Positions 55,553 to 64,000 of a DNA stretch of 64,000 nt are shown one piece after another. The DNA comes from Flavobacterium laiguense (GTDB lineage: Bacteria; Bacteroidota; Bacteroidia; Flavobacteriales; Flavobacteriaceae), in contig NZ_QCZH01000005.1 of the NCBI RefSeq assembly GCF_003097655.1, positions 62,001 to 126,000 of the forward strand, in the 5' to 3' direction. A program made the translations under genes and the position numbers. The notes under the pieces are model-generated. The model saw nothing but the letters and a program-made list of their open reading frames with translations, did no database searches and was not told the origin of the DNA. Position 1 is the stretch's first letter. Each line of letters opens with the position of its first letter.

Positions 55553-56578
55553 GTGGCTGATTTGATGCTGAATTTTTGGATTTGTGATGAATTGTGGACA
55601 TGTAAATCGCATCTTAAGTTAAGATACCTTTTTGTGATTAATGCGAATCAAGGGTTGAAATAAAAGACTGTTATACCGTTTGAATATTGAATTAGTGGGG
55701 TGGTTTTTTGTCATTCTGAGGAAAGAAGAATCACATAACGTGAGTGCCTGATGAGATTTCTCCTTCGTCGAAATGACAAATCACGTGTTTTTATTCCAGT
55801 AAAATCAAATTCAAAAGGGTATTATTCTTCTGATTAGACCTAACAGGTTTTGAAAACCTGTTAGGTCTTCGCTGAAAATAAAATAAGTGGTACTCTAAAA
55901 GCAGTCGGAATCTATCTAATAGAACTTGAAAAGAATGGTTTTTAAAAAGGGAACAATAGTAGGTGAAGAAAAACTTTATTTACATTTTAAACTTCTTGAA
56001 ATCTTAACAGGAAAATTTAATAGTTAGAAAATGGTATACTATCACGATTCAATAGAATGTATTAGAGGTATGGACATGCTAATACCGATTATGTATTCAA
56101 TATAATCCAATAATCCCGAAGCTTCGGGAGGACTATTTTCATACTATATCGGCATTATACCACATACTATTGGGCTATTTAGAAAATATAGATGGTATAA
56201 CTTGGCTTTCATATAAATTTTATAAATAGTAAGGATGCGAAGAGGAAGTGCACTTGTTATTGTTTTTAAATTGTAACAAAAATTAGCGTAAAACAACTAT
56301 TTTTCATTTAATTAAGCATCACTAAAAACAGTGATTTTTTACTTATAAAGTAAATTTCAGGAAGAAGATTTTTATTGACTGTTAGTTGTTTACAATTACG
56401 GTTTTTAGAAATCTTTTTTTTGCGTTGCAGAAGTTTTTTTTTTGAATAAAAGGAATTCTTATTTTTTGTACCTTCGTCGGCTAAATTCAAAGCGGAAATT
56501 GACTTTATTTATTGGAGTGCTATTCTGATAATTTGATTTTATAAATAGAGACTTTTAAATCCAACAATAGTTAAAAAA
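55553..56578. other. Long non-coding stretch with scattered repeats
   Basis: The 1026-bp stretch holds no convincing gene. A 30-residue frame at 55935-56027 (MVFKKGTIVGEEKLYLHFKL onwards) may be a gene remnant. There are repeats: CATTCTGAGG...GAATCACATAACGTGAG near 55711 (compare 38435), the perfect palindrome at 55836-55868, and TCCCGAAGCTTCGGGA near 56114. The end (about 56400-56578) is AT-rich and leads into the second polysaccharide locus. Confidence 0.5.
55836..55868. repeat. Perfect 16-bp palindrome
   Basis: AGACCTAACAGGTTTT (55836-55851) and AAAACCTGTTAGGTCT (55853-55868) are exact inverted repeats with one G between. I recognise this type of text as a repeat scattered in Flavobacterium genomes, a REP-like unit. 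Confidence 0.6.
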
Positions 56579-57862
56579 TTGAATACAGACATAAAAATTG
56601 CGGTTATAGGGTTGGGTTATGTAGGTTTGCCTTTGGCGCGATTGTTTGCTACCCAATTTTCGGTTGTGGGATTTGATATTAATGTAGCAAGGGTTGAGGC
56701 GCTACAATCAGGTACAGACAGTACTCTTGAAGTTGATGATGTGACTTTGCAAAAAGTATTGCTCCAAAAACCAAGCAATGAAATAGGGTTGTATTGCACT
56801 TCACTAATAGCTGATATAGCCGACTGTAATTATTTTATTGTTACGGTGCCCACTCCAGTAGATAAGAACAATCGTCCCGATTTAACTCCACTATACAAAT
56901 CAAGTGAAACCGTTGGTTCTGTTTTGAAAAAAGGAGATATTGTTATTTACGAATCTACCGTTTATCCAGGTGTTACCGAAGAGGAATGTGTACCCGTTTT
57001 AGAAAAAATTTCAGGATTGCAATTTAATGTTGATTTTTTTGCGGGCTATTCACCGGAACGAATTAATCCAGGGGATAAAGAACATACCGTAGAGAAAATT
57101 TTAAAAATAACGTCAGGATCCACTCCTGAAATTGGCCGAAAAGTAAACGAATTGTACCAATCGGTTATTATTGCGGGAACGCATCTTGCTCCTTCCATAA
57201 AAGTGGCCGAAGCTGCCAAAGTAATCGAAAATTCACAACGTGATATTAATATTGCTTTTGTCAATGAATTGGCAAAAATCTTCAATCTTTTAGATATTGA
57301 TACTACTGCCGTGCTTAAAGCAGCAGGAACCAAATGGAATTTTTTACCTTTCAAACCCGGCTTGGTAGGCGGACATTGTATAGGGGTTGATCCTTATTAT
57401 TTGGCTCAAAAAGCCCAAGAAAAAGGCTATCATCCCGAAATTATATTGGCGGGTCGCCGTTTGAATGACAGTATGGGAGAATATGTGGCTTCGCAAGTAG
57501 TAAAGCTCATGATCAAAAGGGGAGTGACCATCAATGGTGCTCGTTTGTTGATGTTGGGTATTACTTTTAAGGAAAATTGCCCAGATGTTCGGAATACCAA
57601 AATCGTGGATGTGATAAAAGCTTTGGAGGATTATGGAATTCAAGTGATTGTTTTTGATCCTTGGGCGAATCCTGCCGAGGTGCATCATGAGTACGGTTTG
57701 ACAACGGTAAATCAAAAACCAGAAGTCGTTTTTGATGCCGTAGTTCTAGGTGTGGCTCATGCCGAATTTTTGGATTTAGACATTAATTCTCTAAGGAAAT
57801 CTTGTAGTGTACTATATGATGTGAAAGGGGTTTTGGTGGATGGAGTGGATGGAAAACTTTGA
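56579..57862 (+). CDS. UDP-N-acetylhexosamine dehydrogenase (WbpO/TviB type)
   Basis: The 427 residues form a nucleotide-sugar dehydrogenase: NAD site [14 protein letters not shown] (7-20), [10 protein letters not shown] (126-135), the catalytic Cys267 in [12 protein letters not shown] and a C-terminal UDP-binding domain. The features suit the TviB/WbpO branch that oxidises UDP-GlcNAc or UDP-GalNAc to uronic acids, distinct from the Ugd at 33458. The start codon is TTG at 56579: it gives the standard N-terminus [16 protein letters not shown], and no ATG fits. Confidence 0.88.
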   Translation: MNTDIKIAVIGLGYVGLPLARLFATQFSVVGFDINVARVEALQSGTDSTLEVDDVTLQKVLLQKPSNEIGLYCTSLIADIADCNYFIVTVPTPVDKNNRPDLTPLYKSSETVGSVLKKGDIVIYESTVYPGVTEEECVPVLEKISGLQFNVDFFAGYSPERINPGDKEHTVEKILKITSGSTPEIGRKVNELYQSVIIAGTHLAPSIKVAEAAKVIENSQRDINIAFVNELAKIFNLLDIDTTAVLKAAGTKWNFLPFKPGLVGGHCIGVDPYYLAQKAQEKGYHPEIILAGRRLNDSMGEYVASQVVKLMIKRGVTINGARLLMLGITFKENCPDVRNTKIVDVIKALEDYGIQVIVFDPWANPAEVHHEYGLTTVNQKPEVVFDAVVLGVAHAEFLDLDINSLRKSCSVLYDVKGVLVDGVDGKL

Positions 57863-58031
57863 TAATGGGAATGTCAATATCAATGTCAATATCAATGTCA
57901 ATGGCAATTTCAACTTAAAAGAAAAAATAAAAATAGAATAAAGAGGATAGGATAAAGAGGATAGGATAAAGAGGATAGGATAAAGAGGATAGAATAGAGA
58001 AAAGAATAAAGTGAATAAAAAACAGAAATAA
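57863..58031. repeat. Repeat-built spacer with 14-bp tandem units
   Basis: First come GTCAATATCAAT repeats (about 57871-57912). Then ATAAAGAGGATAGG is repeated as four units in 57938-57993, the last one imperfect. The rest is purine-rich. Such tandem arrays can change length by slippage. Confidence 0.6.
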
Positions 58032-59378
58032 CTGAAAACAGAAAGTCAACATATCGAATTAAAATCCAGCTTCAATGATGAGGTGATTATTACTTTGGTG
58101 GCTTTTGCCAATGCAGAAGGAGGAACCGTTTATGTGGGTGTGGATGATAATGGTCTTGCGATTTCTAATTTTAAAATAGGTAAAGAAAGTGTTCAGCAAT
58201 GGACTAACGAAATAAAAAATAAAACAATTCCTGCGATCATACCAGATGTGACAGTGGAGGAAATTAATGGTGTTCAGGTGTTGGTTTTTGCTATTCAAGA
58301 ATTCCCCATTAAACCCGTGGCGTTTAAAGGACGTTATTACAAAAGAGTCAAAAATGCCAATTATCAAATGAATTTGCAAGAGATTTCAGATTTGCATTTG
58401 AAGACTTTCAATAGTAGTTGGGATTATTATCCTTCTCCCCATTATGGATTAGGGTCTATTGATTTAGATAAAGTAAATCGTTTCATCGAGTCGTCTAATG
58501 AAAATCGGGAAACTCAAATTCAAGATGATCCGCTTACGGTACTTCGAAAGTTTGAAATGTTGAAAGAAAATGGGCAAATTGCCAATGCGTGTCATTTGTT
58601 GTTTTCTAAAAATGAAGTTTTTGATGCAACGATTTCAATAGGTCGTTTTTCTACAGAGACGAGTATCAAGGATAGTGTTGTATTGCGAACGGATCTGTTT
58701 ACTGAGGTAGAAGAAACGCTTGCATTTGTTAGGAAACACATCAGTAAAAATTATATCATAACAGGAGATCCCAAACGTGAAGAACGTTGGGAATACCCGT
58801 TAGAGGCTTTACGTGAAATTGTGGTAAACATGATTGTGCATCGCGATTATCAAAACGCAGGAGATTCGATCATTAAAATATTTGATCATAAAATTGAATT
58901 TTATAATCCTGGTGGATTGGGAAATGGCATTACTTTTGATGAATTGCGTGCCGGTACCTATACGTCATACGCCAGGAATAGAAAAATAGCGGATCTGTTT
59001 AGGGAAGTGGGAATTATTGAAAAATACGGTTCGGGTATCAAGCGAATCACCAATGCTTTTGTGAATTACGGTTTGACAGCGCCAACTTTTGAAGCTTTTC
59101 AAAATGGTTTTCGAGTAACTGTTTATACTAATGGGACTGATATAAACGATGGCGGTGTAAGTGTCGGTGTAAGTGTCGGTGTAAATGTCGGTGTAAATGT
59201 CGGTGTAAATGAACTTTTTATTCTTATTGAAAAAAATCCTGGAATCAATGTTTTAGAAATGAAAGATCATTTCGATGTTACACAGCGAACTATAGAGCGT
59301 TGGGTCAAGCAATTGAAGGATAATCATAAAATTGAATTCAAAGGAGCTCCGAAAACCGGGGGGTATTGGATTGTTTAA
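58032..59378 (+). CDS. AlbA-type (Schlafen-like) ATP-binding regulator with CTG start
   Basis: Residues 1 to about 115 are an AlbA_2 domain (TESQHIELKSSFNDE, AFANAEGGTVYVGVDDNGL), then a GHKL-like part (ALREIVVNMIVHRDYQNAGD, KYGSGIKRI) and a C-terminal winged helix (HFDVTQRTIERWVKQLKDNH). The frame carries TAA at 58029 and then CTG at 58032, which would be the expected start position. The usual N-terminus lies there, but ATG is replaced. A GTG at 58083 would cut the first strand. A Gly-Val repeat (GVSVGVNVGVN) at 59154-59210 links the last domains. This gene type often sits in variable islands. Confidence 0.7.
   Translation: MKTESQHIELKSSFNDEVIITLVAFANAEGGTVYVGVDDNGLAISNFKIGKESVQQWTNEIKNKTIPAIIPDVTVEEINGVQVLVFAIQEFPIKPVAFKGRYYKRVKNANYQMNLQEISDLHLKTFNSSWDYYPSPHYGLGSIDLDKVNRFIESSNENRETQIQDDPLTVLRKFEMLKENGQIANACHLLFSKNEVFDATISIGRFSTETSIKDSVVLRTDLFTEVEETLAFVRKHISKNYIITGDPKREERWEYPLEALREIVVNMIVHRDYQNAGDSIIKIFDHKIEFYNPGGLGNGITFDELRAGTYTSYARNRKIADLFREVGIIEKYGSGIKRITNAFVNYGLTAPTFEAFQNGFRVTVYTNGTDINDGGVSVGVSVGVNVGVNVGVNELFILIEKNPGINVLEMKDHFDVTQRTIERWVKQLKDNHKIEFKGAPKTGGYWIV
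59154..59210 (+). repeat. 12-bp in-frame tandem repeat
   Basis: GGTGTAAGTGTC or GGTGTAAATGTC is repeated nearly five times and encodes a Gly-Val-Ser/Asn-Val linker. Because the unit is 12 bp, copy-number changes keep the frame. Confidence 0.7.
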
Positions 59379-59478
59379 ATAGCAATGGCAATTTCAATTT
59401 CAATGTCAATTTGAAAGGGAATAGAAAATAGAATAGAGAAATAGAATTTAGTCAAATAGACAACATAAAACTAAAAAA
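59379..59478. repeat. Simple-sequence spacer before rfbB
   Basis: AATTTCAATTTCAATGTCAA and GAATAGAGAAATAGAAT repeats, of the same type as in 33376-33457 and 57863-58010. Confidence 0.5.
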
Positions 59479-60525
59479 ATGAAAAAGATACTTATTACAG
59501 GAGGAGCGGGATTTATTGGATCACATGTCGTAAGACGATTTGTGAATAACTATCCGGAGTACCAAATTTTTAATTTGGATGCCTTGACGTATGCGGGGAA
59601 TTTGGAAAATATCAAGGATATCGAAAAGGAACCGAATTATACTTTTGTAAAAGGAGATATTACCGATGAAAGTTTTATTGAGACTTTGTTTCAAAACCAA
59701 CAGTTTGACGGAGTGATTCATCTGGCTGCCGAATCCCATGTTGATCGTTCTATTGAAGATCCTTTGGCTTTTGTGAAAACCAATGTGATCGGAACGATGA
59801 ATTTGTTGAATGCGGCCAAAAAACAATGGTTGGGGAATTTTGATGGAAAACGTTTTTATCACGTGAGTACTGATGAGGTTTATGGGTCTTTGGGCGCCGA
59901 AGGCTTGTTTACGGAAACTACGGCTTATGATCCTAATTCACCGTATTCGGCCTCCAAAGCGAGTTCGGATCACTTTGTTCGTGCTTATGGAGAAACGTAT
60001 GGTTTGCCGTATGTGATTACCAATTGTTCCAATAATTACGGACCTTATCATTTTCCGGAGAAATTGATTCCATTGTTTATCAATAATATCATCAATAATA
60101 AGCCATTGCCGGTTTATGGGGATGGAAATTATACCAGAGACTGGCTGTTTGTAAAAGACCATGCGGTGGCTATCGACTTGGTTTTTCATGATGGAAAGAA
60201 TCATGAAACCTATAATATTGGTGGATTTAATGAATGGAAAAACATTGATTTGGTTACAGTATTGTGTCAAATCATGGATCAAAAACTGGGTAGAACAACA
60301 GGAGAGTCGGCTCAATTAATCACTTACGTGAAAGACAGGCCAGGACACGATTTGCGTTATGCTATTGATGCTTCCAAAATAAACACCCAATTGGGATGGA
60401 AGCCATCTGTAACTTTCGAACAAGGACTCGAAATAACCATCGATTGGTATTTGAATAATCAAGATTGGCTGAATAATGTGACTTCCGGGGCGTATGCTTC
60501 GTATTATGAGAAACAGTATTCATAA
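59479..60525 (+). CDS. rfbB: dTDP-glucose 4,6-dehydratase
   Basis: The enzyme makes dTDP-4-keto-6-deoxyglucose, precursor of rhamnose and other deoxy sugars. The 348 residues have TGGAGFIGSH (7-16), HVSTDEVYG with Thr131, Asp132 and Glu133, the Tyr156-x-x-x-Lys160 pair in PYSASKASSDHF and the NNYGPYHFPEKLIP block. All catalytic residues are present. It is in the second polysaccharide locus, with UpxY 74 nt downstream. rfbA, rfbC and rfbD are not in the window. Confidence 0.95.
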   Translation: MKKILITGGAGFIGSHVVRRFVNNYPEYQIFNLDALTYAGNLENIKDIEKEPNYTFVKGDITDESFIETLFQNQQFDGVIHLAAESHVDRSIEDPLAFVKTNVIGTMNLLNAAKKQWLGNFDGKRFYHVSTDEVYGSLGAEGLFTETTAYDPNSPYSASKASSDHFVRAYGETYGLPYVITNCSNNYGPYHFPEKLIPLFINNIINNKPLPVYGDGNYTRDWLFVKDHAVAIDLVFHDGKNHETYNIGGFNEWKNIDLVTVLCQIMDQKLGRTTGESAQLITYVKDRPGHDLRYAIDASKINTQLGWKPSVTFEQGLEITIDWYLNNQDWLNNVTSGAYASYYEKQYS

Positions 60526-60599
60526 GTTTTGTTTAAAGTTTAAAGTTTCAGGTTTCAAAATCTGAAATCAACAATATTAAATCTGAAATCATCAATCCA

Positions 60600-61070
60600 A
60601 TGAACTGGTACGTAGTTTACACCAAACCCAAGTGGGAAAAGAAAGTTGCGGAGCGGTTGAATGAAATAGGAATTACAGCCTATTGTCCTTTGATAACGAA
60701 AGTGAGCCAATGGTCTGATCGTAAAAAAACGGTTGAGGTGCCGTTGTTTAATTCCTATATTTTTGTTCAGGTTAATGAAAAGGAGCGCAATGCCATATTT
60801 GAAGTTACAGGTGCCATTCGGTATTTGTTTTGGCTAGGGAAACCTGCCATAGTAAAAGAGGCCGAGATTCAAACGATCCAGGAGTGGTTGTGTGTGCAGG
60901 ATACTTATGAAGTCAGTGTGGACACTTGGCAAAAAGGAGATAAAATCGTGTTAGAATCGGGGCCATTTGTAGCGCAATCAGCTATTGTGCAAGAGGTGAA
61001 TCAGAATCATTATGTATTGGTTTTAGAGTCGTTAGGATGTATTCTTAAAGTAGAAAAAAAGGTGGTTTGA
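60600..61070 (+). CDS. upxY: UpxY-type transcription antiterminator
   Basis: A NusG paralogue of 156 residues: MNWYVVYTKPKWEKKVAERL is the NGN domain start, then CPLITKVSQWSDRKKTVEVP, YIFVQVNE and a C-terminal KOW-like part. In Bacteroides, UpxY proteins prevent premature termination within the 5' leader of their own capsule locus. Here it precedes a 511-bp leader region and a large SLBB export gene, the expected target. The gene has no promoter visible close upstream. Confidence 0.85.
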   Translation: MNWYVVYTKPKWEKKVAERLNEIGITAYCPLITKVSQWSDRKKTVEVPLFNSYIFVQVNEKERNAIFEVTGAIRYLFWLGKPAIVKEAEIQTIQEWLCVQDTYEVSVDTWQKGDKIVLESGPFVAQSAIVQEVNQNHYVLVLESLGCILKVEKKVV

Positions 61071-61581
61071 TTTTTTTTTGTTAAATAAAAGTAAAAAAAT
61101 AGTTATTTATTTTATAAGTTGCTGACTTTAAGTGCTTTGAATTAATGTTTGGTGTACGAAAACTTAGTTCGAAAAGCGCCAAATCAGGGGGTAAAAAGAA
61201 GGTGAAATCCTTTTTTTTAATGTAGTTTTGCAAACTCTTAACAAAAACGGTGACCCAATCTGGGACTCACTGCGGCGAAGCCGTGTAAAAGGGGCTCTTT
61301 TTTATAAGATAAATATGTAAAATACGGAATATTGCTTTCAAGAGGTGAGTTGTGAGTTGTGAGTTGTGGGTTATGAGTTATGGGTTTTGCCACTCGGCAG
61401 TATTTCAACTCGACTCAGTTTAAATTACGCTACTTCAAAAAACTACTTGAAAAAACTACTTTCGAAACAATATTAGATAATAATAATCCATCGGGTTTCA
61501 TTGTTTTTTACTAGATATAAGCATAGATTTTTATTACTATGCGGTAAAAAATGTTTTAATAGTCAAAAAAAATAATATAAT
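61071..61581. other. Leader region of the second export gene
   Basis: The 511-bp stretch holds no ORF of note. It has the leader-type hairpins at 61223-61306 and, at about 61340-61387, a run of GTGAGTT/GTGGGTT heptamers, then AT-rich text up to the ATG at 61582. Confidence 0.55.
61223..61306 (+). promoter_or_regulatory. Promoter box and structured leader with T-run
   Basis: A -7 box TAGTTTTG (61223-61230) is followed by two short stems: CCCA/TGGG (about 61254-61264) and the CGGC-GAA-GCCG hairpin (61273-61283). The leader ends GGGGCTC then TTTTTT. Transcription would thus meet a terminator-like site about 70 nt after the start, and the 511-bp leader lies just after upxY. This suits antitermination control, but the pairing of GGGGCTC is weak. 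Confidence 0.45.
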
Positions 61582-64000
61582 ATGAGAAAACTAATTACAG
61601 CAATTGTCCTTTTTATAGCTCTTTTTCAGACGTCGACTTTAATGGCTCAAGATATTTTAAAAGGTAATGATCTAAGCACGGTAAGAGTGGATTATTTATC
61701 GGATGGAGATATCGCAAAGATAAAAACGCAATTGCAAAGTAATAATGTAACGATAGATCAAGCCGAGTCCATGGTGTTATCCAAAGGGATGAGCGCCACG
61801 GAATTTGCGAAATTGAAAAAACGATTGGCTCTGCCTACCGCATCAAAAGCTACTGCAGATAAAACGGCAACAAAAAAGAAAAATGCCGATTCGGAAAATG
61901 AAGAAGGTGATGATGATTCAGGGCGAAAGCAAGAAAAAATTGTAAATAAGAAAGTTAAGGACAGCTTGAATTCTCTTGTTTTTGGTTCCGAATTGTTTGA
62001 TAATCCTACGTTGAATTTTGAACCGAATTTAAAATTGGCAACCCCAGTGAATTATGTTTTAGGGCCTGGAGATGAATTACAAATCAGTGTCAATGGGGTG
62101 CAGGAATTTAGCGATAACGTGCCCGTATCTGTTGAAGGAAAAGTAACTATTCAGTATGTAGGTCAAATTTCGGTATCGGGTTTGACGATAGAAGCGGCTA
62201 CCCAAAAAATAAAAGGAGCTATTTCTAGAGTATATAGTACAGTTCGTTCCGGACAATCACAGGTAGGAGTTAGTTTAAGTCGCATTAGAACGATTAAAGT
62301 AACCATTATAGGAAGCAGACAACCTGGAAATTATTCTATCTCTTCTTTGGCAACGGTGTACAATGCCTTGTTTTTGGGTGGAGGTCCAGGAAAGAATGGT
62401 AGTTATAGAAACATAGAGTTAATTAGAAACAATAAAGTATATAGAAATATCGATATTTATCGTTTTTTGGTGAGCGGTAATCAATCGGATAATGTGGGTT
62501 TAAAGGATAATGATGTTATTCGTATTCCGGCGTACACCAATAGAGTAACGGTAGAAGGAGAGGTAAAACGTCCCGGAATTTTTGAGATGAAAAAGGGAGA
62601 GCATTTTTCTGATTTATTGAATTTTGCTTCAGGATTCAATGAGTTTGCCTATACTGCATCGGTAAATGTTTTGCAGAAAACAGGAAAAGAATTCAAAGTG
62701 GCTGATATACAAGCAGCTAAATACGGTAGTTACACTCCTTTGAATGGGGATGTGTACCGTATTTCTAAAATACTCAACCGTTTTGAAAACCGAATTGTCA
62801 TAAAAGGAGCGGTATTCAGACCGGATACTTATTCTTTTTATCAAGGGATGCGTGTTTCTGATTTGATTCGACAAGCCGAAGGTTTAAAAGAAGATGCCTA
62901 TCTGAAAAGAGCGAGAATCGTACGATTAAAAGCGGATTTGACCACTGAGATGGTAAATGTGGATTTGTCAAAAGTAATGGCCGGTGATTTTAATGCGGAT
63001 CTAGGCCTAAAGAAAGAAGACGTAGTAACGGTGTACTCTATTTTGGATTTCAAGGAAGAATATACAATTACCATAGACGGGGAAATCAAAAGACCGGATG
63101 TGTATGATTACCAAGACAACCTTACTCTAAATGATATTATCGTTGCAGCAGGTGGTTTAACCGGTTCTGCTTCCAAGCGTGTTGAAATAGCCAGGATGAT
63201 TAAAACCGAAAATATCGATGATGCGAATCCCAATAGAGTGGAATTGTTTAACATTGAAATCACCCCGGATTCTAATGAACAAGCGACCAATTTTGAGTTA
63301 AAGCCTTTTGATGTTATCAATATAAGAAGGATGGCGGTGGTCGAAAAGCCGGAGATGGTTACTATATACGGTGCTGTGGCTTATCCTGGTAAGTATGTTT
63401 TGGCCAATAAAAAAGAAAAAATTTATGATGTCATCAAACGAGCAGGAGGATTAATTTCTACGGCTAGTTTAAACGGTGTGAAAATAAAAAGACCGATCAA
63501 GGCGTCACAAATTGAAGCTTTAGAAAATGTAAATCTGAATTTGGGTAAAAAAGACAGTATCCAAAAGAAATTAGAAAAGAAATTAAAAGAGGATTTGAAA
63601 TATGCTACCATACCGGTAGATTGGAGTAAAGTATCCAAAAAACAAAACAGTAATGCCAATGTCACTTTATTGCCGGGGGATGAAATTGAAGTTTCGACTT
63701 TTAATGAAACGGTAAAAGTGGCTGGTAACGTGTTGCTGACATCCGAAATTCCGTATGTTAGCGGTAAAGGTTTTAATTATTATCTGGATGCCGTTGGGGG
63801 AGTGGATGCCAAAGGGTGGAGAAAGAAAGCCTATATCATTTATCCAAACGGACAAGCTGCGGTATCGCACCCTGTTTTATTGTTTTTCAGATCCAATCCA
63901 ACAGTGGAGCCAGGTTCTCAAATAATAGTTCCCGAAAAACCAGAAACCAAAAAGATGGGTGCTGGAGAATGGGTGAGTATTGCCAGTGTGTTGGTGAGTA
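61582..64000 (+). CDS. Large SLBB-domain polysaccharide export protein, partial
   Basis: The frame from ATG 61582 stays open to the window end (at least 806 residues). It has a signal peptide (MRKLITAIVLFIALFQTSTL, cleavage before QD), a lysine-rich linker (about 85-125), a polysaccharide export domain (about 150-235, NYVLGPGDELQISVNGVQEF) and several SLBB repeats (TVEGEVKRPGIFEMKKGEHF, ITIDGEIKRPDVYDYQDNLT, TIYGAVAYPGKYVLANKKEK). This is the long Wza-like outer membrane secretin type common in Bacteroidota. The C-terminus is missing. Confidence 0.92.
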   Translation, partial: MRKLITAIVLFIALFQTSTLMAQDILKGNDLSTVRVDYLSDGDIAKIKTQLQSNNVTIDQAESMVLSKGMSATEFAKLKKRLALPTASKATADKTATKKKNADSENEEGDDDSGRKQEKIVNKKVKDSLNSLVFGSELFDNPTLNFEPNLKLATPVNYVLGPGDELQISVNGVQEFSDNVPVSVEGKVTIQYVGQISVSGLTIEAATQKIKGAISRVYSTVRSGQSQVGVSLSRIRTIKVTIIGSRQPGNYSISSLATVYNALFLGGGPGKNGSYRNIELIRNNKVYRNIDIYRFLVSGNQSDNVGLKDNDVIRIPAYTNRVTVEGEVKRPGIFEMKKGEHFSDLLNFASGFNEFAYTASVNVLQKTGKEFKVADIQAAKYGSYTPLNGDVYRISKILNRFENRIVIKGAVFRPDTYSFYQGMRVSDLIRQAEGLKEDAYLKRARIVRLKADLTTEMVNVDLSKVMAGDFNADLGLKKEDVVTVYSILDFKEEYTITIDGEIKRPDVYDYQDNLTLNDIIVAAGGLTGSASKRVEIARMIKTENIDDANPNRVELFNIEITPDSNEQATNFELKPFDVINIRRMAVVEKPEMVTIYGAVAYPGKYVLANKKEKIYDVIKRAGGLISTASLNGVKIKRPIKASQIEALENVNLNLGKKDSIQKKLEKKLKEDLKYATIPVDWSKVSKKQNSNANVTLLPGDEIEVSTFNETVKVAGNVLLTSEIPYVSGKGFNYYLDAVGGVDAKGWRKKAYIIYPNGQAAVSHPVLLFFRSNPTVEPGSQIIVPEKPETKKMGAGEWVSIASVLVS

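Noticed and set aside
55935..56027. 30-residue frame, MVFKKGTIVGEEKLYLHFKL onwards
   Set aside because: Too short and isolated to call; probably a fragment of a lost gene.
58083..59378. GTG at 58083 as the start of the AlbA-type gene
   Set aside because: It would remove the first strand of the domain, and the upstream sequence in the same frame matches the family up to the CTG at 58032.

Overview
The window looks like a chromosome segment of a Flavobacterium-like member of the Bacteroidota. It is AT-rich, it lacks Shine-Dalgarno motifs before most genes, and several genes are preceded by the Bacteroidota -7 box TAnnTTTG. It also carries SusC/SusD pairs, UpxY- and Wza/Wzc-type capsule genes and an RteC-domain gene, and its ribosomal gene order is the Bacteroidota one (rpsL-rpsG-fusA-rpsJ with no tuf). 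Assignments rest on reading the sequence; no database search was run.

Layout. (1) 1-2.2 kb: the start of a TonB-dependent receptor and an Omp85-type outer membrane protein, both on the minus strand. (2) 2.4-19.7 kb: one long plus-strand block of translation genes (str, S10, spc and alpha operons fused), from rpsL to rplQ with secY, infA and rpoA. Several of its longer gaps hold strong inverted repeats, including an internal promoter framed by a 20-nt inverted repeat before rplC and a terminator-like hairpin between rpsN and rpsH. (3) 19.8-29.0 kb: housekeeping genes (carA, eno, citrate synthase, two amidinohydrolase-fold enzymes including a CtlX-like one, a MarC-type protein, a CoA-binding protein, recR), mostly separated by clear terminators. 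(4) 29.1-34.9 kb: an exopolysaccharide export and precursor cluster (Wza-like lipoprotein, Wzc-like tyrosine kinase, UDP-sugar 4-epimerase, UDP-glucose dehydrogenase). (5) 35-56.5 kb: an accessory region rich in dispersed repeats. It holds a four-gene cassette with an L,D-transpeptidase-like DUF5675 gene, framed by two copies of a small gene (one frameshifted); a MITE-like element; an RteC-domain gene; a PLP alpha-oxoamine-synthase/GNAT fusion; a soluble HAMP-PAS-AraC regulator; a MauE-like membrane protein with a four-cysteine secreted peptide (DUF6520 type); and a convergent S9 peptidase-SusD-SusC operon with a long structured element upstream. (6) 56.6-64 kb: a second polysaccharide locus (nucleotide-sugar dehydrogenase, an AlbA-type regulator, rfbB, UpxY antiterminator, a leader-like region, and a large SLBB export protein cut by the window end).

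How the genes fit together. The first block is the core translation and secretion supply. The two polysaccharide loci provide acidic and deoxy-sugar precursors and an export channel with its tyrosine kinase; UpxY probably lets polymerase read into the second export operon. In the accessory region the regulator, MauE-like protein, cysteine-rich peptide, peptidase and SusCD pair lie side by side. They may form one functional unit for export, maturation and reuptake of a peptide, but this is inference.
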